A stretch of DNA of 64,000 nt from Oscillospiraceae bacterium (GTDB taxonomy: Bacteria; Bacillota; Clostridia; Oscillospirales; Oscillospiraceae), in contig SVMF01000006.1 of NCBI GenBank assembly GCA_015067565.1, positions 1 through 64,000 of the forward strand, written 5' to 3'. Each line of letters opens with the position of its first letter. The stretch's first letter is position 1. The position numbers and the translations under genes are program-made. This document shows, one piece after another, positions 51,540 through 60,749 of the stretch. The notes below the pieces were generated by a model. It was not told the DNA's origin. It made no database searches and saw nothing but the letters and a program-made list of their open reading frames with translations.

Positions 51540-51974
51540 TTGAATCCGAATCTTCCGAGTGAAAAGCGAAGATTTGCGGCGGCTTATCTGCGTTGCTTCG
51601 ATGCCGAGGCGGCCGGTGAGCAGATCGGCAGACCTGACGGCATTCGTCTGCTGTCGACACCTGCGGTGCAGGAGGAGCTGAGATTGCAGCGCACCCAATG
51701 CGACATTTGCCGTCAGGATGTTTTAAGACGTTTGGCACAGCTTGCCTTCGGCAGAGCCAATGATTGCGTGAAGCTGGTACTGAATGAGGAGCCTGATTTG
51801 GATGCGCTCGATCTGAGCCTCTTAAGCGAGGTCAAGCGCAACGACAAAGGAACTGTGGAGGTTAAGCTGATCGACCGAGTGAGGGCGCTTCAGGAGCTTT
51901 TGCAGGCAGGAAACCAGACAAACGATGCGGCTGAGCTCTTTTTTGCCGCCGCGGAGGATGTGCAGGAAGATTGA
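51540..51974 (+). CDS. Phage terminase small subunit-like protein
   Basis: A 144-residue protein at the head of a phage-like gene block. It starts NPNLPSEKRRFAAAYLRCFD AEAAGEQIG, a terminase small-subunit helix-turn-helix that would bind the packaging site, followed by helical oligomerisation segments and an acidic tail. TTG at 51540 is chosen because AGAGGTGAT stands directly upstream; an ATG at 51522 in the same frame has no ribosome site. The stop overlaps the start of the large subunit. Sequence similarity to known small subunits is weak, so the call leans on position. Confidence 0.68.
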   Translation: MNPNLPSEKRRFAAAYLRCFDAEAAGEQIGRPDGIRLLSTPAVQEELRLQRTQCDICRQDVLRRLAQLAFGRANDCVKLVLNEEPDLDALDLSLLSEVKRNDKGTVEVKLIDRVRALQELLQAGNQTNDAAELFFAAAEDVQED

Positions 51975-53212
51975 AATTCTCAAAAAAACAGCGCATCGTC
52001 TTAAACTGGTGGCAAAAAAGCTCGGTGCACTATGAAAAGGAAGCCATCATCTGCGACGGTGCGGTTCGATCGGGAAAAACGCTTTGCATGGGGCTGAGTT
52101 TTTTCTTGTGGGCGTGCTCAAGCTTTTCGGGTGCGAGATTCGGCATTTGCGGCAAGACCATTGCGTCCTTGCGGAGAAATGTGCTGACGGAGCTGCTGCC
52201 AAAATTAAAGGCCATCGGCTTTACTGTAACGGAAAAGCGAACCGAGAATTTGGTTCGTGTTTCTTTTCGCGGAAAGACGAATGATTTTTATATTTTCGGC
52301 GGGCGAGACGAGAGCTCCTCGTCGCTCATTCAGGGCATTACCTTTGCAGGCGTTTTGCTCGATGAGGTCGCGCTGATGCCCCGAAGCTTTGTGGAGCAGG
52401 CTTGCGCAAGATGCTCCGTTACGGGGAGCCGTCTGTGGTTCAATTGCAATCCCGAGGGGCCGAGGCACTGGTTTTACAATGAATGGATCCTCGGTGCGGA
52501 CAAGCGAAATTGCCTATATCTGCACTTTACCATGCAGGACAATCCATCGCTGTCACCACAGATCCGCGCCCGATATGCAAGGCTCTATTCGGGGGTGTTC
52601 TACCGTCGGTTCGTGCTCGGGCAATGGGTTGCTGCTGAGGGGCGCGTGTACGACTTTTTTGATGCCGCCTCCGCGCCTCCGCCACCGACGGGCGAGTTCT
52701 CCCAATGGTACATCTCCTGCGACTACGGTACGGTCAATCCGGCCTCCTTCGGTCTTTGGGGCCTGCAGGAGGGTATTTGGTATCGTGTCAGGGAGTTTTA
52801 CTTCGACTCCCGACGGGAAATGCGCCAGATGACCGATGCGGAATATGCCGACGAGCTGGCGCGTCTGGCAGGGGAGCGCAGCATCACGGCGGTCATCGTT
52901 GATCCATCGGCTGCCAGCTTCATCGAGCTGCTGCGCAGACGGGGGTGGTGCGTCCGACGTGCTGACAATGATGTGCTCAGCGGCATCCGCAGAACATCGG
53001 ATCTGCTCAAGGCAGGAAAGCTCGTCATCTGCGACACCTGCGTGGACTGTCTGCGTGAGATGGAGCAATATGTCTGGGATACCAAGGCCGGCAAGGATGC
53101 TGTCAAGAAGGAGCATGACCATGCGATGGACGATATGCGCTACTTTGCCGCGACTGTTTTGCGGCAGCAAAAGACACCAATGGCGGTTTGCTCTGTCAGC
53201 CGCCGTGGATGA
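51971..53212 (+). CDS. Phage terminase large subunit
   Basis: A 413-residue packaging motor. The ATPase domain has Walker A GAVRSGKT at 30-37 and Walker B GVLLDEVALMP near 127. The C-terminal RNase H-like nuclease has acidic residues in SCDYGTVNP (near 248), VIVDPSAASF (near 312) and HDHAMDDMRYF (near 382). All key residues are present. It starts at a TTG overlapping the preceding stop, with AGGAAG upstream. It would cut and pump DNA into a capsid through the portal encoded next. Confidence 0.92.
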   Translation: MKFSKKQRIVLNWWQKSSVHYEKEAIICDGAVRSGKTLCMGLSFFLWACSSFSGARFGICGKTIASLRRNVLTELLPKLKAIGFTVTEKRTENLVRVSFRGKTNDFYIFGGRDESSSSLIQGITFAGVLLDEVALMPRSFVEQACARCSVTGSRLWFNCNPEGPRHWFYNEWILGADKRNCLYLHFTMQDNPSLSPQIRARYARLYSGVFYRRFVLGQWVAAEGRVYDFFDAASAPPPPTGEFSQWYISCDYGTVNPASFGLWGLQEGIWYRVREFYFDSRREMRQMTDAEYADELARLAGERSITAVIVDPSAASFIELLRRRGWCVRRADNDVLSGIRRTSDLLKAGKLVICDTCVDCLREMEQYVWDTKAGKDAVKKEHDHAMDDMRYFAATVLRQQKTPMAVCSVSRRG

Positions 53213-53236
53213 CACAAAGGATGGAAAGGGGGTGAA

Positions 53237-54379
53237 ATGATGAAGAAAAAGCGTTCTCAAGCATCAAGGGATGCGGTTGCCACTGCGGTCACGCAGCTTC
53301 GTGGGGATCAGGCGCATCCCTTTGCCTCGATCGCAAGCTACACACCGCTCGGCGGCGGGGAGGCCAGACTCTATCAGTCCATGCGTGAGGCGGTGCCGAT
53401 CCTCGATGCGGCCATCACCAAGCTGGTACGGCTTTGTGGCGGCTTTCGTGTACGCTGCGATCACCGCGAGGCTGAGCTGGCGGAGTTTCTGCGTACCGTG
53501 CCCTGCGGTCGTGGACAAAGGGGGATTCACAACTTTTTGTCGGCATATCTCGACAGCCTTTTGCTCTATGGCCGTGCCATCGGGGAGATGGTCGTGCAAG
53601 ATGGGGAGTTGATCGGTATTTGCTGGGGCGATGTGACGCAGGTACAGATCTGCCAAGGAGCTTCGCCTCTGGACATCACCATCTGCGCACCGGACGAAAA
53701 CGGTCATATGCGACCGCTGCCGCAGCAGAAGCTCCTGCTTCTGACCACGCTCAATCCCGAGCCTGCCAATCCCTATGGTGTGTCGATGCTGCGCAGTATG
53801 CCGTTTTTGGTCGACATTTTGCTCAAGATCTACAAGACCATAGGCACGAACTGGGAGCGTGCAGGCAATGTGCGCTATGCCGTCGTTTGCAAGCCCGGCT
53901 CGGACGGTTTTGAGCAAAGCGGTGCGGCCGAACGTGCCGAGGCGATCGCAGGGGAGTGGTCGTCTGCCATGCAGGAGAGTAAGAACGGCATCGTGCGCGA
54001 TTTTGTGGCCGTGGGCGATGTGTCCATCCGCGTCATCGGCTCGGATGGGCAGATCCTCGACTCGGAGGTGCCTGTCAGGCAGATCCTGGAGCAGCTTGTT
54101 GCAAGGACAGGCCTGCCGCCTTTTCTGCTCGGGCTAAGCTGGTCGAGCACCGAGCGCATGAGTCAGCAGCAGGCCGATGTGCTGACAAGCGAGCTCTGGG
54201 CGATCCGCAGAAGCGTCGAGCCGATCCTCGAGCGCATCTGCCAGATGTTCCTGCGCTTGCGTGGCGATTCGTCCAAGCTGACGATCATCTGGGACGAAAT
54301 TACCCTGCAGGATCTTCTCGAGCAGGCGCACGCTGAGCTGTACCGTGCGCAGGCCAATGCCATCACAAACGGAGAGTGA
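53237..54379 (+). CDS. Phage portal protein
   Basis: A 380-residue portal protein, on the short side for the family. N-terminal region SMREAVPILDAAITKLVRLC and core GRAIGEMVVQDGELIGICWG are typical of portal wing and stem domains, as is NPYGVSMLRSMPFLVDILLK; the C-terminal crown is short. AAGGGGGTGA precedes two adjacent ATGs (53237, 53240). It would form the ring through which the terminase moves DNA. Genes on both sides are spaced by fewer than 25 bases. Confidence 0.88.
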   Translation: MMKKKRSQASRDAVATAVTQLRGDQAHPFASIASYTPLGGGEARLYQSMREAVPILDAAITKLVRLCGGFRVRCDHREAELAEFLRTVPCGRGQRGIHNFLSAYLDSLLLYGRAIGEMVVQDGELIGICWGDVTQVQICQGASPLDITICAPDENGHMRPLPQQKLLLLTTLNPEPANPYGVSMLRSMPFLVDILLKIYKTIGTNWERAGNVRYAVVCKPGSDGFEQSGAAERAEAIAGEWSSAMQESKNGIVRDFVAVGDVSIRVIGSDGQILDSEVPVRQILEQLVARTGLPPFLLGLSWSSTERMSQQQADVLTSELWAIRRSVEPILERICQMFLRLRGDSSKLTIIWDEITLQDLLEQAHAELYRAQANAITNGE

Positions 54380-54383
54380 TTCT

Positions 54384-55292
54384 ATGAATATTCGCAAGGA
54401 GGCATCTGTGTGCACCGAGGCAGCGGTAAATGAGCAGATGCTGGAAAAAATCAACCGCTACACCAAAACGCCCCTCACGGCAGAGCAGGTCTACTGTTTC
54501 AGCGTTCGCCTGTGCGACGATCTGCCCGACCGTGACTTTGAACGCTTTGATACCGCTGCCTTGCCGATCCTGGCAGAGCTTTTTTGCGGCAAAACGGGCA
54601 TCGTGGACCACGATTGGTCGGCAGATCGCCAAGTGGCCCGTATCTTTGACACGCAGGTATGCTCGCAGGACGGTGTGAGCTTTGTGCAGGCTTGGTGCTA
54701 TGTGCTTCGTACCCCGGGCAATACCGAGCTGATCGCACAGATCGAAGGCGGCATCAAAAAGGAGGTCTCTGTCGGCTGTGCCGTCGGCGAAAGCCGATGC
54801 AGCATCTGCGGCAAGGCCTATGGCACCTGCGAGCATCGCAAGGGGATGGAATATGACGGGCAGACCTGCCTTGCCGTCTTGTGTGAGCCTACAGATGCCT
54901 ACGAGTTTTCCTTCGTCGCCGTGCCGGCGCAGCCGCTGGCAGGTGTTCTGAAGGCAAAGACGGGAGGTGAGAGTATGACCCTTCAGGAATTGGTCAGCAA
55001 GAACGGCACGAGCGCCATGTGCGACAGCCTCAAGGCCTTGCAGACCGAAGCGGAGTTTGGCAGACAGTGCCGAACCGAGTGTGTGGAAAGCACGGTAGCG
55101 CTTTGCTTACAGCTCGGCCTCGGAGAGGAGGCTGAAATTCTGAAAAAGGCCTTCGACGCACTGAGCTTTGCAGAGCTTTCGGCGCTGAAGACCACGATGC
55201 GCCGAAAGGCAAACAGTCTGTATCCCAATGCGCCGCAGCTGCCGTGCAGCACGATGGTGCACGATCCCGTCAGCAACGACTACATGATTTAG
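54384..55292 (+). CDS. Putative capsid maturation protease/scaffold
   Basis: A 302-residue protein between portal and capsid genes, the usual slot for a prohead protease or scaffold. The N-terminal ~190 residues include GKTGIVDHDWSADRQVARIF and a zinc-knuckle-like CSICGKAYGTCEH, followed by AYEFSFVAVPAQPLAGVLKA, a pattern I associate with head maturation proteins of Firmicutes prophages. The C-terminal ~100 residues are helical, as in scaffolds. No classical Ser/His dyad could be assigned. GGAGAGTGAT precedes the ATG at 54384. Confidence 0.62.
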   Translation: MNIRKEASVCTEAAVNEQMLEKINRYTKTPLTAEQVYCFSVRLCDDLPDRDFERFDTAALPILAELFCGKTGIVDHDWSADRQVARIFDTQVCSQDGVSFVQAWCYVLRTPGNTELIAQIEGGIKKEVSVGCAVGESRCSICGKAYGTCEHRKGMEYDGQTCLAVLCEPTDAYEFSFVAVPAQPLAGVLKAKTGGESMTLQELVSKNGTSAMCDSLKALQTEAEFGRQCRTECVESTVALCLQLGLGEEAEILKKAFDALSFAELSALKTTMRRKANSLYPNAPQLPCSTMVHDPVSNDYMI

Positions 55293-55303
55293 GAGGATTT
55301 TTT

Positions 55304-55645
55304 ATGTTTATTTGTCACGAAAACGAAGGTCAGCTCTGCACGACCTTCCAGTCTGCCGGTGAAATGACCGTTGGTGCTCCCTGCACCATGGCCTACAGCA
55401 ACATCATCAAAACCAGCGATGCCGATGAGGCCTTTGTCGGCATCATCGCTTCTGCCCGTGGAAACATTGCATCGGTCATCATGCGCGGACTGGTCACCGT
55501 CGGCTATTCCGGCAATATGCCGTCCATCGGCTTTACCGCTCTTGTCGCCGACGGCACAGGCAAGGTCAAAATGGGCGAAAGCGGCAACACCTATGCCATT
55601 GTTGCCGTCGATACCAATGCCAAGACCGTTACATTTCTGATTTAA
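55304..55645 (+). CDS. Putative capsid decoration protein
   Basis: A 113-residue, glycine- and serine-rich beta protein (SNIIKTSDADEAFVGIIASA, GLVTVGYSGNMPSIGFTALV) directly ahead of the capsid gene, the usual place of head decoration or cement proteins. AGGAGG lies 7 bases before the ATG at 55304. The call rests on position, size and composition. Confidence 0.6.
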   Translation: MFICHENEGQLCTTFQSAGEMTVGAPCTMAYSNIIKTSDADEAFVGIIASARGNIASVIMRGLVTVGYSGNMPSIGFTALVADGTGKVKMGESGNTYAIVAVDTNAKTVTFLI

Positions 55646-55658
55646 GGAGGATAGCAAT

Positions 55659-56666
55659 ATGGCTTTTGATAACATTCATCTGGAGAAGGGTATGTACCGT
55701 GAGAGCGGCAAGAGCTTTACGCAGGTTCTGGAGGGACTCGACCCCTCCGAGGCTTACCGCGGCACCGCACTCGAGGGCACCGATGCGTTCCAGCGTCAGC
55801 TCAAGCGTTTTGACATCCATGCCAAGGGCGCTGGCAGTGACAGTGTGGAAAAGTTCTTCCGCACCTATGAATCTGCCGTGCTGTTCCCCGAGTTCGTCGC
55901 CCGTGTGGTTCGTCAGGGAATGGAGGAGAACAACATCCTGCCCTCCGTGGTTGCAACCGTGACCAATATCGACTCGATGGACTATCGCAGCATCCATTCT
56001 GTCCCCTCTGAGAAGGACAAGACCCTGGCCGATGTCGGTGAGGGTGCGCAGATCCCCACAACCACCATCAAGACCGACGACAAGCTTGTTACGCTCAAGA
56101 AGCATGGCAGAATGCTTGTGGCATCCTACGAGGCACTGCGGTTCCAGAAGCTCGATCTGTTCTCTGTGATGCTGCGACAGATCGGCGCCTATATCCAGAG
56201 AAAGCATCTGGATGATGTGGTCAGACTGCTCAACACCAGCGCTACGACGTTCGTCATTGGGGACGATCCCATCAGCAGCGCAGAAGGGGAGATCGGGTAT
56301 GCTTCTCTGGTCGACTTCTGGGCGCAGTTCTATCCCTATGAGATGAACACCATGCTCGTTTCCAACAGCATGATGTCCAAGCTCCTGAAGCTGCCCGAAT
56401 TCCAGAATCCGCTGACGGGTCTGAATTTCCAGGGTACCGGCAAGCTTTCGACCGCGCTGGGCGCACAGATCCTGCGCAGCGATGCGATCCCCGCAAATTA
56501 CATCTTTGCCCTGGACCGCAACTATGCCGTTGAGATGGTTCAGGCCGGCGATGTGAATGTCGAGTATGACAAGCTCATCGACCGTCAGCTCGAGCGTGCG
56601 GCCATCACCCACATCTGCGGCTTCGGCATGATCATGGACGATGCTGCCAAGATCCTGGAGATCTGA
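55659..56666 (+). CDS. Phage major capsid protein
   Basis: A 335-residue protein with the layout of an HK97-fold capsid. Helical N-terminal arm and E-loop region lead to a core with SYEALRFQKLDLFSVMLRQI and ANYIFALDRNYAVEMVQAGD, and a C-terminal strand QLERAAITHICGFGMIMDDA of A-domain type. AAGGAGG precedes the ATG. Codon use is strongly biased, like the host's highly expressed genes, which is unusual for a recently acquired prophage. Confidence 0.85.
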   Translation: MAFDNIHLEKGMYRESGKSFTQVLEGLDPSEAYRGTALEGTDAFQRQLKRFDIHAKGAGSDSVEKFFRTYESAVLFPEFVARVVRQGMEENNILPSVVATVTNIDSMDYRSIHSVPSEKDKTLADVGEGAQIPTTTIKTDDKLVTLKKHGRMLVASYEALRFQKLDLFSVMLRQIGAYIQRKHLDDVVRLLNTSATTFVIGDDPISSAEGEIGYASLVDFWAQFYPYEMNTMLVSNSMMSKLLKLPEFQNPLTGLNFQGTGKLSTALGAQILRSDAIPANYIFALDRNYAVEMVQAGDVNVEYDKLIDRQLERAAITHICGFGMIMDDAAKILEI

Positions 56667-56667
56667 T

Positions 56668-57000
56668 ATGGATCTGAGTCCTGAGATCTGTGCCTATGCT
56701 GCCGAGCTCAACGGATCGGACAAGCCGTATATGGAGGCTGTCAGCCGCGCGGTATGGCAGATCCTGAAGGCAAATCTGCGCAAGAATGTGGCAATTGAGG
56801 AATATCGCGATGCTCTCATTACCGCAGGGGCGCTTCTGGTGCTGCGCTACATGGAGTGCATTGAGAGAAACGAGCTGGCCTCGTTTGATGCCGGTACGCT
56901 CAAGTTGGCCTTTCGTGACTCGGACAGCGGCCTGATGAGCTTCGTTCGTCTGCTTCTGGCACCGTGCTGCCGGGGCGATTGTATCGTTCTGGGGGTGTAG
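56668..57000 (+). CDS. Putative head-tail connector protein
   Basis: A 110-residue helical protein immediately after the capsid gene, 1 base past its stop, where gp6/gp15-type connectors lie. It has a four-helix pattern (YMEAVSRAVWQILKANLRKN, EEYRDALITAGALLVLRYME). GGAG is 7 bases upstream. The call is mainly positional. Confidence 0.55.
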   Translation: MDLSPEICAYAAELNGSDKPYMEAVSRAVWQILKANLRKNVAIEEYRDALITAGALLVLRYMECIERNELASFDAGTLKLAFRDSDSGLMSFVRLLLAPCCRGDCIVLGV

Positions 57001-57002
57001 CC

Positions 57003-57329
57003 GTGAAGGAATTGATCGGACGCCTGATCGACCGCTACGGCTCGACGATGCAGGTGACCTCCGGCAAGACAACCAAGCAGATCAAGGCTTTCCTGCAGCT
57101 CGTTACCTCCAAGAGTTGGCAGAATATGGAGCGCATGATCCCCACGGTCGGAGAGATCCCGAGAGGGCAGTTCCTCTACCTCGGGCCGCCGGAGGTTTTG
57201 CTGAGTGGCTACGATACGCTCCTCTTTGACGGCAGACAGTTCATCATCCGTCGTGCCGACGCCATTGTCTACCGCAATGAGCGCATCTTCGTCTGGGGCT
57301 TGTGCGTGGAAGGAGGGCTGTCTTTGTGA
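57003..57329 (+). CDS. Putative head closure protein
   Basis: A 108-residue beta-rich protein (VGEIPRGQFLYLGPPEVLLS, GYDTLLFDGRQFIIRRADAI) that starts at a GTG 2 bases after the previous stop, with GGGGGTG upstream. Size and position fit a head-closure or stopper protein of siphophage type. Its stop overlaps the next start. Confidence 0.52.
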   Translation: MKELIGRLIDRYGSTMQVTSGKTTKQIKAFLQLVTSKSWQNMERMIPTVGEIPRGQFLYLGPPEVLLSGYDTLLFDGRQFIIRRADAIVYRNERIFVWGLCVEGGLSL

Positions 57330-57748
57330 GTGATTGTATGTCAAGCGTGATCGCGCAGCTGGATGTGGAGCAGATCCCTTTCCTCTATGCCTTTCCGAAT
57401 GAGCGGATGCCGCCTCTGAAGGAGCATACCCTGCGCATCAGAATGTCCAAATGCGAGGTTACGGCGGTGTGTCAGGAGCATTTGATTGCGCCCGATCACC
57501 CGGTACTGCTGCAGCGAGAGACCGTCGACATCGACATTTACTCACCGTATTTGTTCGGCGGCGAAAAGTGCGAGCTGTATACAAAGCAGATTTTCCTGCG
57601 CCTGCTGCCCGTGTTTGAAAGCGGCTGCATCGATTCCATGGAGCGGGAGAGCTGCCGTTATGATCCTGACACCGACTGCTTCCGCAGCAGGATCGTTCTA
57701 AAGGGCAGCACGCTGCTGTCATATCTGGAAAGGACGGTGCTGCAATGA
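57326..57748 (+). CDS. Phage-module protein, tail-completion position
   Basis: A 140-residue protein starting at GTG 57326, supported by AGGAGG 9 bases upstream and a 4-base overlap with the previous gene. It contains IPFLYAFPNERMPPLKEHTL and TVDIDIYSPYLFGGEKCELY. The family is unclear; position between closure protein and tail-type genes suggests a tail terminator or completion protein. Confidence 0.5.
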   Translation: MSDCMSSVIAQLDVEQIPFLYAFPNERMPPLKEHTLRIRMSKCEVTAVCQEHLIAPDHPVLLQRETVDIDIYSPYLFGGEKCELYTKQIFLRLLPVFESGCIDSMERESCRYDPDTDCFRSRIVLKGSTLLSYLERTVLQ

Positions 57749-58134
57749 CCTATGTAACGATCCCGGCAGCGGCCGCAGTGCGTGTGAGCATCAACGGTAG
57801 CTTCGTCGGGGCACTGCAGAGCTATCGTGAGGAGTGCACCCAGGGGCTTGCGCGGATCTGCAGCATCGGCTCGGGCAGCGTTCAAAAGCTGCATCCGCTG
57901 CGCAGGGAATATGACCTCCGGCTACGCTTTCTAATGCCGGCCGGCAGCAGCGCACCGGATATGCAAGAGCTGTCGAACTTTACGCTCGAGCTGTCTGCGC
58001 ATGATCGAACGCTCCGCTTCGGCGGCTGCGAGTTTGAGCGCGTCTTTACCGAATGTGAGCTTGGCGGCAGCATCGTCTGCGAGGTGCAGCTTGCTGCCAT
58101 CTCCCGCCGCTGCATTGTTGGAAGGGAGGATTGA
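57745..58134 (+). CDS. Phage-module protein, tail-type
   Basis: A 129-residue beta-rich protein overlapping the previous stop (ATGA). It contains VRVSINGSFVGALQSYREEC and LRRRYDLRL-like strand patterns (LHPLRREYDLRLRFLMPAGS). I cannot assign a family. It might be a small tail or baseplate protein. Confidence 0.5.
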   Translation: MTYVTIPAAAAVRVSINGSFVGALQSYREECTQGLARICSIGSGSVQKLHPLRREYDLRLRFLMPAGSSAPDMQELSNFTLELSAHDRTLRFGGCEFERVFTECELGGSIVCEVQLAAISRRCIVGRED

Positions 58135-58135
58135 C

Positions 58136-58483
58136 ATGCTCAAGCTTGGAAGCTTTACCTGGCCGAACGACCCCGAACGGCTGACGGTCTCCTACAGCCG
58201 CAAACTCAAATCGCAGATCGAGGAGAACGGTTTATGGAGCGTGGAAAATCAGGGGCGCTTCGGAAGAACCTTCGTCGGGGATGGCGTATTTTACGGGAAA
58301 GAGGCATACGATACTTTCAGCCAATTGGCGCAGCTCCTTTACGACGGAAACCCCTTGACCTTTGAGCATCCGATGTGGGATGAGGCCACGGTGCTTCTGA
58401 CCGATCTGACCGTGACCGAGGAGTGGGAGGACGACCTTCTGCATTACCGCTTCGAGATGACGGAGCTGCCTCCGAGAGTATAA
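58136..58483 (+). CDS. Phage-module baseplate-like protein
   Basis: A 115-residue protein, MLKLGSFTWPNDPERLTVSY, with FGRTFVGDGVFYGKEAYDTF and QLAQLLYDGNPLTFEHPMWD. These phrases recur in short tail or baseplate proteins of Firmicutes prophages. AAGGGAGGA stands 6 bases before the ATG. It is the last gene of the cassette: a terminator follows, and then housekeeping typA. No tape measure, tail tube, lysis or integrase gene follows. Confidence 0.6.
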   Translation: MLKLGSFTWPNDPERLTVSYSRKLKSQIEENGLWSVENQGRFGRTFVGDGVFYGKEAYDTFSQLAQLLYDGNPLTFEHPMWDEATVLLTDLTVTEEWEDDLLHYRFEMTELPPRV

Positions 58484-58489
58484 TTTTGT

Positions 58490-58528
58490 GGTGTGTTCCT
58501 GTGCAGGATACGGGAACACACCTTTTTT
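58490..58528 (+). terminator. Terminator of the phage-like cassette
   Basis: GGTGTGTTCC (58490-58499) pairs with GGGAACACACC (58512-58522), followed by TTTTTT. Confidence 0.92.
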
Positions 58529-58549
58529 ATGCTTTGCGTGAAAAAATGT

Positions 58550-58578
58550 TTGCGATTTTGCTCAGAATATGTTATATT
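58550..58578 (+). promoter_or_regulatory. Promoter of typA
   Basis: TTGCGA (58550-58555), a 17-base spacer and TATATT (58573-58578) lie 40 bases upstream of the start. Confidence 0.65.
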
Positions 58579-58618
58579 CTTAGATTGTAGATATATCGCT
58601 GAAAGAAGGTTAGATTCT

Positions 58619-60448
58619 ATGGCACAGCAGGAAAATATTCGCAATATTGCCATTATCGCCCACGTCGACCACGGTAAGACGACCCTCGTCGACGAGATGC
58701 TCAAGCAGGGCGGCATTTACAGAGAAAATCAGGCCGTTGTCGACCGCGTCATGGACTCCGGTGACCTGGAGCGCGAGCGCGGCATCACCATTCTGGCAAA
58801 GAACACGGCTGTCAATTACAGAGGAACAAAGATCAATATTGTTGACACCCCGGGTCACGCGGATTTCGGCGGTGAGGTCGAGCGCATTTTGAAGATGGTC
58901 AACGGTGTCATCCTGCTGGTCGATGCTGCTGAGGGTCCCATGCCGCAGACTCGCTTTGTTCTGGGCAAGGCACTTGAGCTTGGTCACAAGGTTATCGTTG
59001 TCGTCAACAAGATTGACCGCCTGGATGCCCGAGTGGAGGAGGTCGTCGATGAGGTTCTTGAGCTGCTGCTGAACCTGAACGCAACTGACGAGCAGTTCGA
59101 TTCTCCGACGCTGTTCTGCTCTGCCCGCCAGGGCGTTGCGGCCTATTCCCCGAATGAAACGGGTGTCAACCTCGACCCGTTGTTTGACACCATCGTGCGC
59201 TACATCCCCGCCCCCGAGGGTGAGCGTGAGGAGCCACTGCAGATGCTTGTTTCTGCCATCGACTATAATGAGTATGTCGGAAGAATCGGCATTGGCCGTA
59301 TCGAGCGCGGTGTCATCCGTCAGAACCAGGAGGTCAGCATCTGCGATTTCCACAACCCCGATCAGACGGCTAAGGGCAAGGTCGTTGCCCTGTATGAATT
59401 CGACGGTCTGGGTAAGAAGGCCGTGAGCGAGGCTGCCGCAGGCGAGATCGTTGCCTTCTCGGGCATGGCAGACATCACCATCGGCCAGACCATCTGCGCT
59501 GTCGAGCAGCCGGAACCGCTGCCTTTTGTCAAGATTTCTGACCCGACCATCGAGATGACCTTCTCAGTCAATGATTCTCCGTTTGCCGGCAAGGAGGGCA
59601 AGTATGTTACCTCCAGAAATCTGCGCGACCGTCTGTTCAAGGAGCTTTTGAAGGATGTTTCCCTGCACGTGACCGAGCAGGGAACCGATGCATTCAATGT
59701 CGCAGGCCGTGGCGAGATGCACATCTCCATCTTGATCGAGACGATGCGCCGCGAGGGCTATGAGTTCCAGGTCAGCACGCCCCGTGTTCTGACCAAGGAG
59801 ATCGACGGCTGCGTCTGCGAGCCGATCGAGCGTATGGTCGCTGACGTTCCCGAGGCCTCTATGGGCAGCGTGATCGAGAAGATGGGCAAGCGCAAGGGCG
59901 ACCTTTTGTCCATGACTCCTGTCGGAAACCGTTACCGCCTGGAATTCCTGGTTCCCTCGAGAGGTCTGTTCGGTTACCGCAACGAATTCTTGACCGACAC
60001 GAGAGGCGAGGGTATCATGTCCTCCGTGCTCGACTCCTACGCACCGCTCAAGGGCGGCATCGAACGCCGCAAGACAGGCTCTCTGGTCGCCTTCGAGACC
60101 GGCGAGGCCTGCACCTACGGCCTGTTCAATGCGCAGGAGCGTGGCCAGCTCTTCATCGGTGCCGGCGTCGAGGTCTATGCCGGTATGGTCGTGGGCATCT
60201 GCTCGCGCAACGAGGATATGAATGTCAATGTCTGCAAGAAAAAGCAGCTGACCAATATGCGTGCCTCCGGCTCGGATGAAGCACTGCGTCTGACCAGTCC
60301 GAAAATCCTTTCACTCGAACAGTGTCTGGAATTTTTGGCAGATGACGAGCTTCTGGAGGTTACTCCCAAGAGCCTGCGTATCCGTAAGCGTGAGCTCGAT
60401 CACGCACAGCGTATGCGCCAGCTGATGAAGACCCGCGCAGGCGGCTAA
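58619..60448 (+). CDS. typA: GTPase TypA/BipA
   Basis: A 609-residue translational GTPase that binds ribosomes and assists 50S assembly and stress adaptation. G1 is AHVDHGKTT (14-22), with effector-region [16 protein letters not shown]3 DTPGHADF and G4 NKIDR. EF-G-like domains and the BipA-specific C-terminal domain follow ([20 protein letters not shown]). Length is typical. The ATG at 58619 has AGAAGGT 8 bases upstream and gives the standard N-terminus. It is monocistronic, between a promoter and a terminator. Confidence 0.97.
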   Translation: MAQQENIRNIAIIAHVDHGKTTLVDEMLKQGGIYRENQAVVDRVMDSGDLERERGITILAKNTAVNYRGTKINIVDTPGHADFGGEVERILKMVNGVILLVDAAEGPMPQTRFVLGKALELGHKVIVVVNKIDRLDARVEEVVDEVLELLLNLNATDEQFDSPTLFCSARQGVAAYSPNETGVNLDPLFDTIVRYIPAPEGEREEPLQMLVSAIDYNEYVGRIGIGRIERGVIRQNQEVSICDFHNPDQTAKGKVVALYEFDGLGKKAVSEAAAGEIVAFSGMADITIGQTICAVEQPEPLPFVKISDPTIEMTFSVNDSPFAGKEGKYVTSRNLRDRLFKELLKDVSLHVTEQGTDAFNVAGRGEMHISILIETMRREGYEFQVSTPRVLTKEIDGCVCEPIERMVADVPEASMGSVIEKMGKRKGDLLSMTPVGNRYRLEFLVPSRGLFGYRNEFLTDTRGEGIMSSVLDSYAPLKGGIERRKTGSLVAFETGEACTYGLFNAQERGQLFIGAGVEVYAGMVVGICSRNEDMNVNVCKKKQLTNMRASGSDEALRLTSPKILSLEQCLEFLADDELLEVTPKSLRIRKRELDHAQRMRQLMKTRAGG

Positions 60449-60456
60449 GTAAATAC

Positions 60457-60503
60457 ACAATACCCGCATAGCACCGATAGATTGCTGTGTGGGTATTGTT
60501 TTT
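60457..60503 (+). terminator. Terminator of typA
   Basis: ACAATACCC (60457-60465) pairs with GGGTATTGT (60491-60499) with a partly paired interior, followed by TTTTTG. Confidence 0.85.
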
Positions 60504-60631
60504 GCGATATGGGGTGACAAATGGTGCAAAAAACCGAGAAACAGAATCATCTTTGAAATTCAGAATATTTTAGACGAATTTGGACTGATATGGGCGAGGA
60601 AAGTCTGTATTTTTGTGCAAAAAATCACAAA

Positions 60632-60648
60632 TGTCGAATAATGTCGAA
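60632..60648 (+). promoter_or_regulatory. Two Spo0A boxes upstream of spo0A
   Basis: TGTCGAA occurs at 60632-60638 and 60642-60648, exactly 10 bases apart on the same face of the helix, about 100 bases ahead of spo0A. This heptamer is the core of the 0A box, so the gene probably autoregulates. The rest of the 300-base gap is AT-rich and holds no gene. Confidence 0.7.
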
Positions 60649-60749
60649 CGAAACATGGCATTTTCGCCGTAAAATACCTTGCAAATGCCCGAATGGTGTG
60701 CTAAGTTGGTACTACCGTTCAGGAATTTGTATTTTATGGAGGAAAGGGA

